Source: DYEP01 sp040755615 (GTDB lineage Bacteria > Bacillota > Sulfobacillia > DUSP01 > DYEP01). Taken from it: DNA of 64,000 nucleotides. Position numbers and translations under genes: made by a program. The stretch is from contig JBFMAL010000007.1 of NCBI GenBank assembly GCA_040755615.1, positions 1 through 64,000 of the forward strand. The letters are read 5' to 3'. Positions 17,789 through 26,761 of this stretch are shown here, piece by piece (position 1 is the stretch's first letter; each line of letters starts with the position of its first letter). The notes beneath the pieces are model-generated. The model worked only from the letters and a program-made list of their open reading frames with translations. It was not told the DNA's origin and ran no database searches.

Positions 17789-17823
17789 AAGGGGCTGACC
17801 GAAAATGCGGGCCGGCCCCTTTC
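17789..17823 (+). terminator. Hairpin terminator after the micro-membrane protein
   Basis: AAGGGGCTG (17789-17797) pairs with CGGCCCCTT (17813-17821) with one G-T wobble, followed by a short T run. It marks the likely end of the exporter operon. Confidence 0.6.
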
Positions 17824-17900
17824 CCCGCGCGGCCCGTGAAGGTGCCGTCGCATCCGGTGCACCACCAGGGGATACCTTGCGGGTTCCATGCGAAACGGTA

Positions 17901-17929
17901 TTGGTACCCCTGGGTTTGCATGCTACAAT
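17901..17929 (+). promoter_or_regulatory. Sigma-A type promoter before the HD-like gene
   Basis: TTGGTA at 17901-17906 and TACAAT at 17924-17929 are 17 bases apart. It lies about 130 bases before the HD-like start, leaving a leader in which no known RNA element was recognised. Confidence 0.55.
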
Positions 17930-18060
17930 TGGTAGTACAGATATGGTTCCCGAGAGGGCCACGGCTACTGGACAGCCCGGTTTTCGCGTGAAGTTCGCTT
18001 TCGCGGACGGCTGGGAGACGCAACCGCGGCGCTGCCTGGAGATGAGCAGAGGTAGAAGAC

Positions 18061-18663
18061 ATGGTGAAAGAACATGCGGGTCTGATAGATGGAATAGCGC
18101 TTACGGTTATGGAGGCGTGCAGGGCTAATACCAATACATTTGGGTACGGTATCTGGACTCACCATATTCAGCATGTCGCTGACTACGCAAGAGACCTGGC
18201 CCGGCTACTGGGCGCCGATCAAGAAGTGGTCATCATCGCGGCATTACTCCGCGACTACGCTGCGATCAAGGACCCGGGCTTCATAGAGCAACATCATATC
18301 CACGGCGCAGCAGAAGCGGAAAGGATACTCCAAGCAGCAGGTTATCCAGAGGATCGTATCGACCTCGTGAAGAAATGCATCCTGTCTCACCGGAGCAGCG
18401 TGCGGGGCAGAATGGAAACGAAAGAAGAAGCGTGCCTGGCCAGCGCAGATGCTATGGCGCACATAGAACAGCTGGCTTCGCTGTTTTATGCTGTTTACAG
18501 AGAACTCGGGATGGACATCGATGCGGGCCGGGCATGGGTCCTGGCGAAGGTGGAACGGGATTGGGAGAAGATGTGCGCCGAGGCAAAAGCGCTGATGAGG
18601 GAGAAGTATGAAGCGATTAGACTGCTCTTTGGCGGGACCTGCTGTAATGCGGGAGAGGGTTAA
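18061..18663 (+). CDS. HD-domain-like protein with altered metal motif
   Basis: 200 residues with the layout of small HD phosphohydrolase-like proteins. THHIQHVADYARDLARLLGA holds the first histidine, AALLRDYAAIK stands where AALLHD is expected, HHIHGAAEAERIL follows, and then SHRSS and ASADAMAHIEQL. The histidine of the name-giving HD pair is replaced by arginine while the aspartate remains. Metal binding and hydrolysis are therefore doubtful; it may be a nucleotide sensor or inactive relative. The ATG at 18061 has AGAGG upstream and a good promoter lies 130 bases away. The 3' end overlaps the next small gene. Confidence 0.65.
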   Translation: MVKEHAGLIDGIALTVMEACRANTNTFGYGIWTHHIQHVADYARDLARLLGADQEVVIIAALLRDYAAIKDPGFIEQHHIHGAAEAERILQAAGYPEDRIDLVKKCILSHRSSVRGRMETKEEACLASADAMAHIEQLASLFYAVYRELGMDIDAGRAWVLAKVERDWEKMCAEAKALMREKYEAIRLLFGGTCCNAGEG

Positions 18664-18898
18664 ATTATTTTCAGATCCGAAAGTCAGGAAATGCCCTTTT
18701 CTTCGCCAGTTTCCGCAGGATACTGAAAGCGCGCAGAAAGCCATCCGGGAAAGCGTAGCTCACATCAACGCCGGGTGGATTTCTTGTCTTGCAGGTCATA
18801 TCACGATGCACACAACCGCCCGCTGCACCCTCCTCTCCGAACGGGAGATGCGCAGGATCGCTCCTTTTCTCGACGTCTGCAGCAGAATCCCAGATTGA
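18608..18898 (+). CDS. Cysteine-containing 96-residue protein, unknown
   Basis: The frame overlaps the HD-like gene by 56 bases. ATG 18608 has GGGAG four bases upstream; a second ATG at 18647 would remove most of the overlap. The protein has five cysteines (one in KCPFLRQFPQD, others in WISCLAGH, ARCTLL, FLDVC and near the start), suggesting a metal or redox centre. No family is recognised. It could also be a chance frame, so confidence is low. Confidence 0.4.
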   Translation: MKRLDCSLAGPAVMRERVKLFSDPKVRKCPFLRQFPQDTESAQKAIRESVAHINAGWISCLAGHITMHTTARCTLLSEREMRRIAPFLDVCSRIPD

Positions 18899-18928
18899 CA
18901 CCTCCACGTTGCAAAGGGTGCAGGCAAT

Positions 18929-19117
18929 TTAATCAACCAGACCCTTTTGCGTGAATTTCCTGGCATAACCGGATAAACGACAAAAAAGAAAAAGCATAAA
19001 AAGATTTACAGCGATGACAATCGTCCAGCGCATGACCAAAGAGGCCTTGTCCTCATGGTGAAAATCGCGGCCGAAGCTCCAGTACTTTTTAAGGTCATTA
19101 GAAGTCTTGTTCTCCAT
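18929..19117 (-). CDS. 62-residue single-pass membrane protein
   Basis: It starts MENKTSNDLKKYWSFGRDFH behind GGAGGTGGGAT, an excellent ribosome site. One helix (WTIVIAVNLFMLFLFCRL) is followed by a basic tail. The N-terminal half is polar and probably cytoplasmic or outside depending on orientation. It is convergent with the cysteine-containing frame. No family is recognised. Confidence 0.6.
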   Translation of the reverse strand: MENKTSNDLKKYWSFGRDFHHEDKASLVMRWTIVIAVNLFMLFLFCRLSGYARKFTQKGLVD

Positions 19118-19372
19118 ATCCCACCTCCTCCCCCCCTCGAAAATAAGCTTTTTCATTGGCGGTGGCGACGATGAAAGCGACTCCCTCGAAAACAAAGAGC
19201 AGAGATCAGGCGGCACCAGTTTCCAGATTCTGAAGTTCAACCTCCTCAAGCCTTCTTTTTGAGCCTTCTTGCAAGCGCTTTGCACGCGCTAACATAAAAG
19301 TTGACCACCCTGAGCTCGCCGCCCTACGCTGGAGGTGTGAACATCTTCTAGAGTCAGGGAACATTCCCGAAC
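19118..19372. other. Intergenic stretch
   Basis: About 255 bp between the 62-residue membrane protein and the DUF1670 promoter. I see no supported gene or RNA. Confidence 0.4.
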
Positions 19373-19401
19373 TTGACACCTTGTGCATTGGGTTTTATAC
19401 T
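19373..19401 (+). promoter_or_regulatory. Strong sigma-A promoter before the DUF1670 remnant
   Basis: TTGACA at 19373-19378 and TATACT at 19396-19401 with a 17-base spacer, close to consensus. It would still transcribe the broken DUF1670 gene and possibly the proteinase at 20467. Confidence 0.65.
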
Positions 19402-19508
19402 GAACACACTGATAGGCCAAGCACTACATTGGATATTCCCTTTTATTGCCACCCGGTAGCAAGGTGGGTAAAGCAGGTTCGTTACATTACGCTGTAGGGT
19501 TAACGGAG

Positions 19509-20187
19509 ATGAAGTTAATGCGTGAAGGGAAGGGTAGCAACCGATACGCAGCCCTTCCAGCCCGAGCGGTTGAGCCAGTGCAGCTGGCCTATTTACGAGA
19601 ACAGTTCGATTTGGCGGTGCGTTCGCATCTGGCCGAGGAAGTGGTCAGACAAACCAATGCCGTGCTGGCAGCCTATGAGGCTGAGCAGGGTACTTGCCGG
19701 GTATTACCGGGTGAACTCCTAGAACGCATGACTGCTGAGGCCTGGCGGCAAGATGGGGTGCTCTCTATGCTGGACTTGGAGTGGTTGCTGAACGTCAACC
19801 CAGCGCTGATCCGCGAACTGCTCAATGCCTACCGAGAGCACTTCGGGGTCCTGCTGCCGACAGCCGGCATGGTGCTGGACATAGGGAGAACGCTAACCCA
19901 CAAGACCATCGTGGTGGAGATGGCGCTATCGGGCCTGACGACCCAGCAGATCGCGCGGAGGATCTACCACACTCCAAAGGCAGTGGACAACTACGCTCCG
20001 CCTCTTCGACCGAGTGCTAGCGTTAAGGTACTATCGGGTTCCCTCACGCGTGATGAGCCGGATGACGGGCCACAGTCCGGCTCCCATCGAAGAGTATCTG
20101 GCACTGGCGGAGGAACACTTCCTGACCAAGGAGGCCCTAGGCGAGTATCTAGTCACCCGCGGGGTCGAACTGGAGCAGGTCAGTTAG
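19509..20187 (+). pseudogene. DUF1670 family gene, frameshifted
   Basis: The first frame (MKLMREGKGSNRYAALPARA onward) continues through LSGLTTQQIARRIYHTPKAV, a helix-turn-helix-like segment. It loses the family frame near 19995. The continuation lies in another frame, LRLFDRVLALRYYRVPSRVM to EEHFLTKEALGEYLVTRGVE, ending at a stop at 20187. Joined, they match a DUF1670 protein of about 225 residues; the function of that family is not established. A strong promoter lies upstream. About 280 bp after it carry only a small GC-rich hairpin and no gene. Confidence 0.75.
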
Positions 20188-20466
20188 ATCATCTGGCGGT
20201 TATCCATCATTCGTTTGCGGAACCTCTGTGAATCCATCAGGCAAAACCTAGGCAGGGGGTCCCTCTGCCTACATGAAGGCGCAAAAGCGAAAATGCTCTC
20301 GGGTGTCGCGCGTCCGCAGTGCCTATGGCTGGGCAAGCCGCTATCATCTTAGGCGCTCTCTGGTATCGAAGTCATAATGGAGGTCAGCGGAAGACTCGCA
20401 GAGAGCTCCTAGGGTAGAAGGATTTGCACGCTACGGCGCGAATGCAATCTATTTGGAGGTGTCAGA

Positions 20467-21297
20467 ATGTTTGAGGTCTTCTGGATATTTCTTTTAATAT
20501 CTATGGTTTTTCCCATGATCCAAAAGCGTAACCTTGAAGCTACCCGCTATAAGATTATGAAGCAGTTTGAAAACAAACGCAACTCCCGCCTAATCACCAT
20601 GATCCACCGGCAAGAATCCCTCAGCTGGCTTGGCTTTGCCTTCTCCAGATTCATCGACATAGAAGATTCAGAACAAGTATTGCGGGCGATTCGGATGACT
20701 CCTCCCGATATGCCTATAGATCTCATCCTCCACACCCCCGGGGGCCTGGTTCTGGCGGCCGAGCAAATTGCCCGCGCGTTAGTAAGACATAAAGCCAAGG
20801 TCACGGTCTTCGTTCCCCATTATGCAATGTCCGGGGGTACCCTCATCGCGCTGGCAGCCGATGAGATCGTGATGGACCCCAATGCAGTGTTGGGGCCGGT
20901 TGATCCGCAAATAGGGCGATATCCTGCCGCTTCTATACTTAGCACGGTCGCCCGAAAACCCGTTGAAAGGATCGAAGATGAAACATTGATTTTAGCCGAC
21001 ATTGCACAAAAAGCACAAAATCAAATGCGTTCTTTTGTAAAGGAAATCCTGCAATCTAGAATGGACGCCGAAACTGCCCTGACTTTAGCCACCAGATTGA
21101 CAGGTGGGGAATGGACGCATGACTATCCCATAACCTGTGAAGTGCTTTCTGGCATGGGGCTTCCGGTTTGCGCCAAGCTTCCAGAAGAACTTTACACGCT
21201 GATGGCTTTGTACCCACAACCGGTACAACGACGCCCTTCGGTACAGTTCATCCCCTTCCCTTACCGGAAAGAAACGCATTCAAAGGATGCGCCTTGA
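20467..21297 (+). CDS. SDH-family Clp-fold serine proteinase (copy 1)
   Basis: 276 residues. A single N-terminal helix (FEVFWIFLLISMVFPMI) anchors it to the membrane, followed by a Clp/crotonase fold: DLILHTPGGLVLAAEQIA, the nucleophile serine in HYAMSGGTLIALAADEIV, then LGPVDPQIG and the histidine-aspartate pair in WTHDYPI. This matches the SDH (Ser-Asp-His) group of membrane-linked proteinases related to SppA. A close relative lies at 59255. The ATG follows GGAGG. It is an intact gene amid decayed mobile DNA. Confidence 0.85.
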   Translation: MFEVFWIFLLISMVFPMIQKRNLEATRYKIMKQFENKRNSRLITMIHRQESLSWLGFAFSRFIDIEDSEQVLRAIRMTPPDMPIDLILHTPGGLVLAAEQIARALVRHKAKVTVFVPHYAMSGGTLIALAADEIVMDPNAVLGPVDPQIGRYPAASILSTVARKPVERIEDETLILADIAQKAQNQMRSFVKEILQSRMDAETALTLATRLTGGEWTHDYPITCEVLSGMGLPVCAKLPEELYTLMALYPQPVQRRPSVQFIPFPYRKETHSKDAP

Positions 21298-21353
21298 GTA
21301 TGGTCTCCCGCTCATAGCCGCCTGGTCCATGAAGCCAGATATGGGCGACAAGC

Positions 21354-21548
21354 ATCCATCGCCTGAACGTGGTGCTACTCGTCCTCCGCAGGTACAGCTG
21401 TCACGAGGCGGCCCGGGTTTACGAAGACTCTCCAAGAAGCGTCCAGCACTGGGTGCACCGTCTTACTTCCCGGGGCCTTACAGCGCTTAGGGAGGCCGAC
21501 CGCCCGGGACGGCCTCCCCGGCTTTCGGAGTCGGAGCCTGTTACGTAA
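21354..21548 (+). pseudogene. Helix-turn-helix transposase N-terminus, remnant
   Basis: The frame reads RLNVVLLVLRRYSCHEAARV, then SPRSVQHWVHRLTSRGLTAL and RPGRPPRLSE before a stop. This is the HTH head of IS630-like or related transposases. No start codon or DDE domain remains. Confidence 0.55.
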
Positions 21549-21752
21549 GCTCGAGCGCACGGCTACCTCGAGTGGCCGCCCCGCCAAGCCCCCCCGGTGG
21601 ATGGCCCACCCAAGCCGGGGCGGTCCCGGAGGTGCCGCACTCGAAGGACCCCATCACGGACCCCTTGGCTGGCGTCACCCCGGTCACGGTGGTACCGGTA
21701 ACGGACGCCCCGCAGAAAGCCCTCTTCGCCCATCTGCTCGCCCGCTTTCGGG

Positions 21753-22121
21753 TTCCACCGCACGGTGCGTGAGAACCTGAAGTACCTAGTCTCCGACCGG
21801 ATCGGACGGCCCATGCCCTGTCTCTTGTTCGGCGCCGCGGCCTGGCAGTGCGCACCGCGTGACCGGTAGATCGGTTGGACGCCCGCGGCCCGGAGGGCGA
21901 ATCTGTCCCTTCTGGCCAACAACACCCGCTTTCTCGTCCTGCCCTGGGTCCGCGTTCAACATCTGGCCAGCCACATCCTAGGCCAGGTGGTCCGGCGGCT
22001 CGCGGCAGACTGGCAGGTCAAGTACGGGCATCCGATCTGTCTCCTTGAGACTTTTGTAGACACTACCCGCTTCCGCGGGACCTGCTACCGAGCCGCCGAC
22101 TGGATCTGGGTCGTTGAGACC
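21753..22121 (+). pseudogene. DruA-like (DUF4338) gene remnant
   Basis: One frame with a single amber stop (21867-21869) reads RENLKYLVSDRIGRPMPCLL, then NNTRFLVLPWVRVQHLASHI and LLETFVDTTRFRGTCYRAAD. These are hallmark segments of DruA/DUF4338, a protein of the Druantia defence system that also occurs alone beside transposases. The N-terminus is missing and it runs straight into IS66 sequence, so here it is mobile-element debris rather than defence. Confidence 0.65.
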
Positions 22122-22123
22122 AC

Positions 22124-23160
22124 ATGTCGCAGCCGGAACGCCGCCAGGTCTATGACCTGCCTCGCCTGGCGCTCACGGTGACCGAACACCGGGCGGAACG
22201 TAAGTCCTGCCCATGTTGCAGCGCCGCGACCAAAGCGGCCTTTCCGCCCGAGGTGACCCAGCCCACTCAGTACGGGCCTCGGATCCGGGCGGTAGCAACC
22301 TACCTGAGCCAGTACCAGCTGCTCCCTTATGAGCGCATCAAGGAGCTTTTCACCGACCTCTTCGAACACACCATCAGCCCGGCTACAGTAGTCGCGGCCT
22401 GGCGCCAGTAGAAGAGGCAACCATGGAGCAGATCAGCCAGGCCCCTTTGGTCCATGCGACGAGACCGGCATCCGTATCGGCGACCACGCCGCCAGCACCC
22501 CTACAGAGACCATCTATACCCCACACCCCAAACGCGGCCGCCCCGCCCTGGATGAGATGGGCATCCTATCCGGTTCAGTTGGCACGGCTGTCCACGATGC
22601 CCCGTCCCCTTACTTCTCCTACCCCGAAGTCCACCACGCACTCTAGAGCGCCCACCACCTCCGGGAGCTCACTGCCCTCGCCGAACAGGGCCAGCGCTGG
22701 GCCCAGGAGATGATCGATCTCCTCATTGAGATCAGGCAAATGGTGGAGCAAACCCGTAAGCGTGCCTGCCACCAGGCATTTGAACGACGTTACCAAGAGG
22801 TGCTCGCCCCCGGATGGGCCAAGAACCCTTCCGCCTGACCGCCAGATAGGCCAGCACGGGCGACCCAAAAAGACCAAGGCCCAAAACCTCCTTGAGCGGC
22901 TAGAAAAACACCGCCCTGCCGTCTTGGCCTTCATGTACGACTTCCGCGTCCCCTTTGACAACAATCTAGTGGAACGCGACCTGCGCATGGTTAAGGTGCA
23001 GCAGAAGATCTCCGGTACCTTCCGGAGCTTGGCTGGTGCGCGGGCCTTCTGCCGCATCCGCGGCTACATCTCGACCGTGCGCAAGCGAACGCCACGCAGT
23101 CCTGGCGACGCTGGAAGCCGGGTCCGTGGCCAGCCGTTCCTCCAACCCCGCGCCCCCTGA
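22124..23160 (+). pseudogene. tnpC: IS66 family transposase (TnpC), decayed
   Basis: The N-terminal frame holds VTEHRAERKSCPCCSAATKA (zinc-finger region) and YGPRIRAVATYLSQYQLLPY. The C-terminal frame holds NLLERLEKHRPAVLAFMYDF and VPFDNNLVERDLRMVKVQQK, the end of the DDE_Tnp_IS66 domain. The middle is spread over several frames with stops, and the leucine-zipper head is missing. TnpA and TnpB were not found. Confidence 0.8.
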
Positions 23161-23356
23161 ACCGGCGTGACGCCAGACCCGCAAGTCTCCCCACCCGTCG
23201 CACCAGGGGATACCTCCCTGCGGACCGTTGCCAAACACTGGACCCGTCGCTCACCCAGTCCCCGAAATGAAGAAATCTGCGCACCCCTACACTGCTGGAA
23301 GGAGGATTTCCGGAGAGGGGCAAAAGAAGCACGCAACTGGTTCTTGCCAGGACGGC

Positions 23357-23493
23357 CTAAATAGTTAAAACGCCTTTAGCTTGAAGCCAGTTCACCATGT
23401 CCAGTAAATCTCGGGTCATCATCACGGGGTGATAATGCACGCAGTCACGCTTTTCTTGTGAACGTCCAGCCCGCCACAACGTTCATAGATCAC
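23357..23493 (-). pseudogene. IS110 family transposase N-terminus, remnant
   Basis: GTG 23493 begins MIYERCGGLDVHKKSVTACI and stops after ITP. A second frame continues MMTRDLLDMVNWLQAKGVLT and stops. GLDVHKK is the first catalytic (DEDD) motif of IS110 recombinases. Only about 45 codons remain. Confidence 0.7.
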
Positions 23494-23517
23494 TTACATC
23501 GCCCTAACCCTCATCGC

Positions 23518-24723
23518 TCACGATTGCCGTTCGATCCTCCAGTCGCCTCCAGATAGCCATATCTTAAACGTCGCCCCGCACTTGCCGCACTGGATGGCTT
23601 GTCCTTCCTCGGGGCGGGTGCCAAAATACAGCTCCCAACCGCAAAGCGGGCAGAAGAACGCCACCGGGTAGTCGCCTTCTTGAAGCGCCTTCACAAGGTC
23701 CCTGAAGATGTTGATGTGCCCCATCTCCGACCTGGCCTGGTCGGCGAACATCGCCCTGAGCTCAGGGTCCTCCACCTCAGCGGCAAATTGCGTATAGGTG
23801 GCCCACGCCACTTCCTCAAACTCCAAGTTCATTTTCATGTGAAGGAGGGCAGTGGAAAACCCGTTTCCGTCCTGATGCTTCGAGAGAAGCCAACGCAGGG
23901 CGTTTTCCACGTGGTCGCCTTCGGCCCTCTTGATGCCCTCGAGAACCGCCACGAGTCTCGGATTTGGTAAATCCTCGATCTGGTGCTGGTATCTCCTGTT
24001 GGCCCCATACTCCAGGTTGAGGGCAGCTATCACGTCAACGCGCTCGACGTCGTCTACCTCCTCCTCCGGCTTGGCTCTGTTAGCCCTGTAGAAATCGTAC
24101 GTTACGGGCGCTTTCCTCGTAAGCCTTCCTCCTCCAACGACATCGGCAATGAACAAGGTGTGCGTGCCCACGTCAGAGGACATCTCCGGTCTCACCCGAC
24201 ACTCCAGGTACGCCACTCCGGACGGGACGACGGGGCAGCCGATATTCGGAGACAACATGTATTCCCTGCCCGAAAACTTGTCCACCTCCCGACCGGATCT
24301 GAAGCCGAACCACTTTATGTCCCTCATGTTTCCCTTTCCGAAGACCGTGACGCACAGGACGTTGCTCGCCCTTATCAACTCATGAGTGAAGTTCTTCTTG
24401 TTGATTCCCACCGCCACCCTGGGAGGTTCTCCCGTGACCTGAAACACGGTGTTACAGGTTTGGGCGTTGAGCTTGTCCCCCAACCGGGAGCTGACCACAA
24501 ACATGCCGTAGGTGAGCGAGTAGAGCCCAGCCGAGACATCCTGGTCTCCCTCGACGACGGGTACTACGGGCGACGAAGATGGCTTTCGGCCCTCGTTGTC
24601 TAGTCGGGCTTCATCTTTCACCTCGACAAAGGCATCCCTCGGGGCCTTGCAGACCGGACATGGATCCGGTGGTTCCGGACCCTCGTGGATATAACCGCAG
24701 ACGGTGCAGCGCCATCGTTTCAT
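23518..24723 (-). CDS. Rubredoxin / flavin reductase / ferritin-like / zinc-ribbon fusion protein
   Basis: 401 residues in four modules. A rubredoxin-like CxxC...CxxC domain (MKRWRCTVCGYIHEG to PCPVCKAP) occupies about 1-35. A flavoredoxin/flavin-reductase FMN domain (YSLTYGMFVVSSRLGDKLNA) spans about 60-220. A ferritin-like diiron domain with ExxH pairs (RAEGDHVENAL, ARSEMGHINIF) spans about 225-350. A C-terminal CxxC...CxxC ribbon (FFCPLCGWE, IQCGKCGATF) ends it. It should pass electrons from a reduced donor through FMN and iron to oxygen or peroxide at its own diiron site, in the cytoplasm. A rubrerythrin gene lies 75 bp upstream on the same strand. The ATG at 24723 is preferred from the domain start; no strong ribosome site is seen. 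Confidence 0.82.
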   Translation of the reverse strand: MKRWRCTVCGYIHEGPEPPDPCPVCKAPRDAFVEVKDEARLDNEGRKPSSSPVVPVVEGDQDVSAGLYSLTYGMFVVSSRLGDKLNAQTCNTVFQVTGEPPRVAVGINKKNFTHELIRASNVLCVTVFGKGNMRDIKWFGFRSGREVDKFSGREYMLSPNIGCPVVPSGVAYLECRVRPEMSSDVGTHTLFIADVVGGGRLTRKAPVTYDFYRANRAKPEEEVDDVERVDVIAALNLEYGANRRYQHQIEDLPNPRLVAVLEGIKRAEGDHVENALRWLLSKHQDGNGFSTALLHMKMNLEFEEVAWATYTQFAAEVEDPELRAMFADQARSEMGHINIFRDLVKALQEGDYPVAFFCPLCGWELYFGTRPEEGQAIQCGKCGATFKIWLSGGDWRIERQS

Positions 24724-24798
24724 GTGAAGCAGCGGGCCCAAGGTCCCGCATCTGACCCCCTTCCGTGGCTGTTGTCTTACTTCGGAGTCCGTCGCGCG

Positions 24799-25332
24799 TC
24801 AGTAGTTTTCACAAAGCGGCTCGTAGAAGGACCTTGGGTGGCTGCAGGCGGGACATACCTTGGGCGCCTCAATTCCCTCGTGGACGTATCCGCAATTCCT
24901 GCAGTGCCACTTGATAGGCTCATCTCGTTGGAACACAGTGCCGTTCTTCACTCGCTCTAAGAGCTTTCTGTACCGTATCTCGTGTTGCTCCTCGACCTCG
25001 GCGACCTCTCTGAAGAGCCGGGCGAGTTCCTCAAAGCCTTCCTTTTCGGCGGTATCCGCAAATTCCTTGTACATCTTGGTCCACTCGTAGTTCTCCCCGT
25101 CAGCTGCATCCACGAGGTTTTGCTGGGTATCACGTATCATCCCTAATGCTTTTGCCCAGAGCTTCGCGTGCTCCTTTTCGTTTTCTGCCGTTTCCTGGAA
25201 GATGGCGGCTATCTGCTCGTATCCCTCCTTCCGGGCGACGCTGGCAAAATACGTATACTTGCTTCTGGCTTGAGACTCTCCGGCGAATGCAGCCAAGAGG
25301 TTCTTTTCAGTTTGAGTCCCCTTTAGGTTCAC
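24799..25332 (-). CDS. rbr: Rubrerythrin
   Basis: 177 residues, normal for the family. Residues 1 to about 135 form the diiron four-helix bundle (NLLAAFAGESQARSKYTYFA; EKEHAKLWAKAL; EEQHEIRYRKLL with ExxH pairs). A C-terminal rubredoxin domain WHCRNCGYVHEG / CPACSHPRSFYEP follows. It reduces hydrogen peroxide in anaerobes using electrons from a rubredoxin reductase. The GTG at 25332 follows GGAGGTG and removes a spurious 95-residue extension. It lies directly upstream of the multi-domain redox protein, its likely partner. Confidence 0.92.
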   Translation of the reverse strand: MNLKGTQTEKNLLAAFAGESQARSKYTYFASVARKEGYEQIAAIFQETAENEKEHAKLWAKALGMIRDTQQNLVDAADGENYEWTKMYKEFADTAEKEGFEELARLFREVAEVEEQHEIRYRKLLERVKNGTVFQRDEPIKWHCRNCGYVHEGIEAPKVCPACSHPRSFYEPLCENY

Positions 25333-26084
25333 TCCGTCACACCTCCAGTTTAGTTGTAGACGCGAGATTATCCGGCAAAGCCGCTGCCCTCGTGGGCCAA
25401 GCCTGCATAAACAATACATCCTCCAGCCACCTATTCGGCGCAACACGGCAGATGCCGGGCTACCGCCCACGCTGGTGCTCTTGCTACGGTGCTCCTTCGG
25501 CCACCACGATACGACTTTTCCTCGTTGCACTTTTCTGCGCGAGGGACGTTTGTCCTGCCGCATTTTTTCGGCACAACCTAATTGTTCACATCGAGAGGGC
25601 TGAACATGAGTATCCACTCGCGTCTTCCGATGGCCGGCTGTTCAGTGGTCTCTGCCTTGAGCTCGCCCCTCCTTAGCAGAACGTACGCCTTGCTTTTGCA
25701 CCCCGTGGCCGCAGCCGTGCTTAGCGCCGGTCTTGCTCTCGGCCCTCGGGACCTGGGCCACTGCGAACAGCCGCTACAAGAAACCGCTTGCCTGGCAGCC
25801 GTCGTGCTCGCTGTGCAGGTTCCCACTCTCGGGGGCGTCGTGCAGGTCTCCAGGGATCCGGTGTGCGCGATTCAAGCCTGTCTGGCCCAAAAAAGTGGCG
25901 GAGGCCCTCGTCGTCGGCACTGCCTTGGCGGTAGACGGCTTCGTAGCGGCAAGTCGCCTGATCGTGCAAGTTTTGCAGGCTGCGTTGCACCTTGACCTGG
26001 CGCAATTGCAGGCTCGGTGACTTGCAGAGTGTTCGGCTGGGTGTGCGGTTGGCCCGGGCCCTGCGGATCGGCCTGAGAGTTCAT
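25333..26084. other. Degenerate stretch without a recognisable gene
   Basis: About 750 bp. Several overlapping frames are open, none with a ribosome site or family resemblance that I can defend. It lies between rubrerythrin and transposon debris, and probably holds the rubrerythrin promoter plus further decayed mobile DNA. Confidence 0.4.
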
Positions 26085-26761
26085 ATGCCATGTTCGACCA
26101 CCGCCAGGCGGACCGCTTCTTCGTTGACCTGCTTTAGTCCTTTCTGACAGCCATAGACAAGCGCAGCGGTGGCGAGGTTATTGACAAGGCGCCGCAGTCC
26201 CCGGCTGACGGTAGCGATGGCCCCCATGGCAGATTCGGAGAAGACCGGGTAGGTCGCCCCGGCAAGTTTCATATGGTGTTCGATCTAGGCGACTACCTGA
26301 TCCTTGGTCATGGGCTACATCTTGTATCGGGCGGTAATCTTCTGGCTGAGCGGCTGGTGGTTGACCAATGAGAGTTTGACGACAGTTGAGGCAGCCCATA
26401 GAGAACAAGCACAAACGGGTTTACCGAGTCCATTGCGAAGTTAAACAGCAAATGGAGGTCCGAAAGGAAATCGGAATTCCCAGGTGCATTTCGTCGGTGA
26501 TGATAAACGGTGTGACCTTATCGCCCTGGTGGGTCGTTCGACTTTCCGGTAGGCTGGCTGGAGGTTCAATCCTTTTTGGGGCTTGTTTCAAGACCCCGTG
26601 GACCTTCCGGCGGTACGTCACCTCCAGCCACGCCCCGAAGTACTGGTTCAGTTGCTCAAGGGTGGTAGTCTTTCCGGAGGTAATCAGCGCGTAAGCCTAC
26701 GGTTCGAAGCTGCAGTCCACGAACTGAAAGAACTTCTCGACTTTGCCGCGTTTATGTGAAG
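26085..26761 (-). pseudogene. Transposase C-terminus plus ExeA/TniB-like ATPase, decayed (minus arm)
   Basis: On the minus strand: EASHKRGKVEKFFQFVDCSF, then LEQLNQYFGAWLEVTYRRKV (integrase-core end of a transposase). After a deletion comes TPFIITDEMHLGIPISFR (Walker B region of an ExeA-like AAA ATPase), then KLAGATYPVFSESAMGAIAT, VSRGLRRLVNNLATAALVYG and NEEAVRLAVVEHG. Several stops and shifts interrupt it. Transposase followed by an ExeA-like ATPase is a known element architecture. It abuts an opposed arm at a palindrome. Confidence 0.7.

Noticed and set aside
21753..22121. Druantia-type defence system
   Set aside because: Only a broken DruA-like fragment is present, with an amber stop, no DruB-E partners and IS66 debris attached.
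25333..25617. 95-residue extension of rubrerythrin
   Set aside because: GTG 25332 follows GGAGGTG and matches the family start; the extension has no resemblance.
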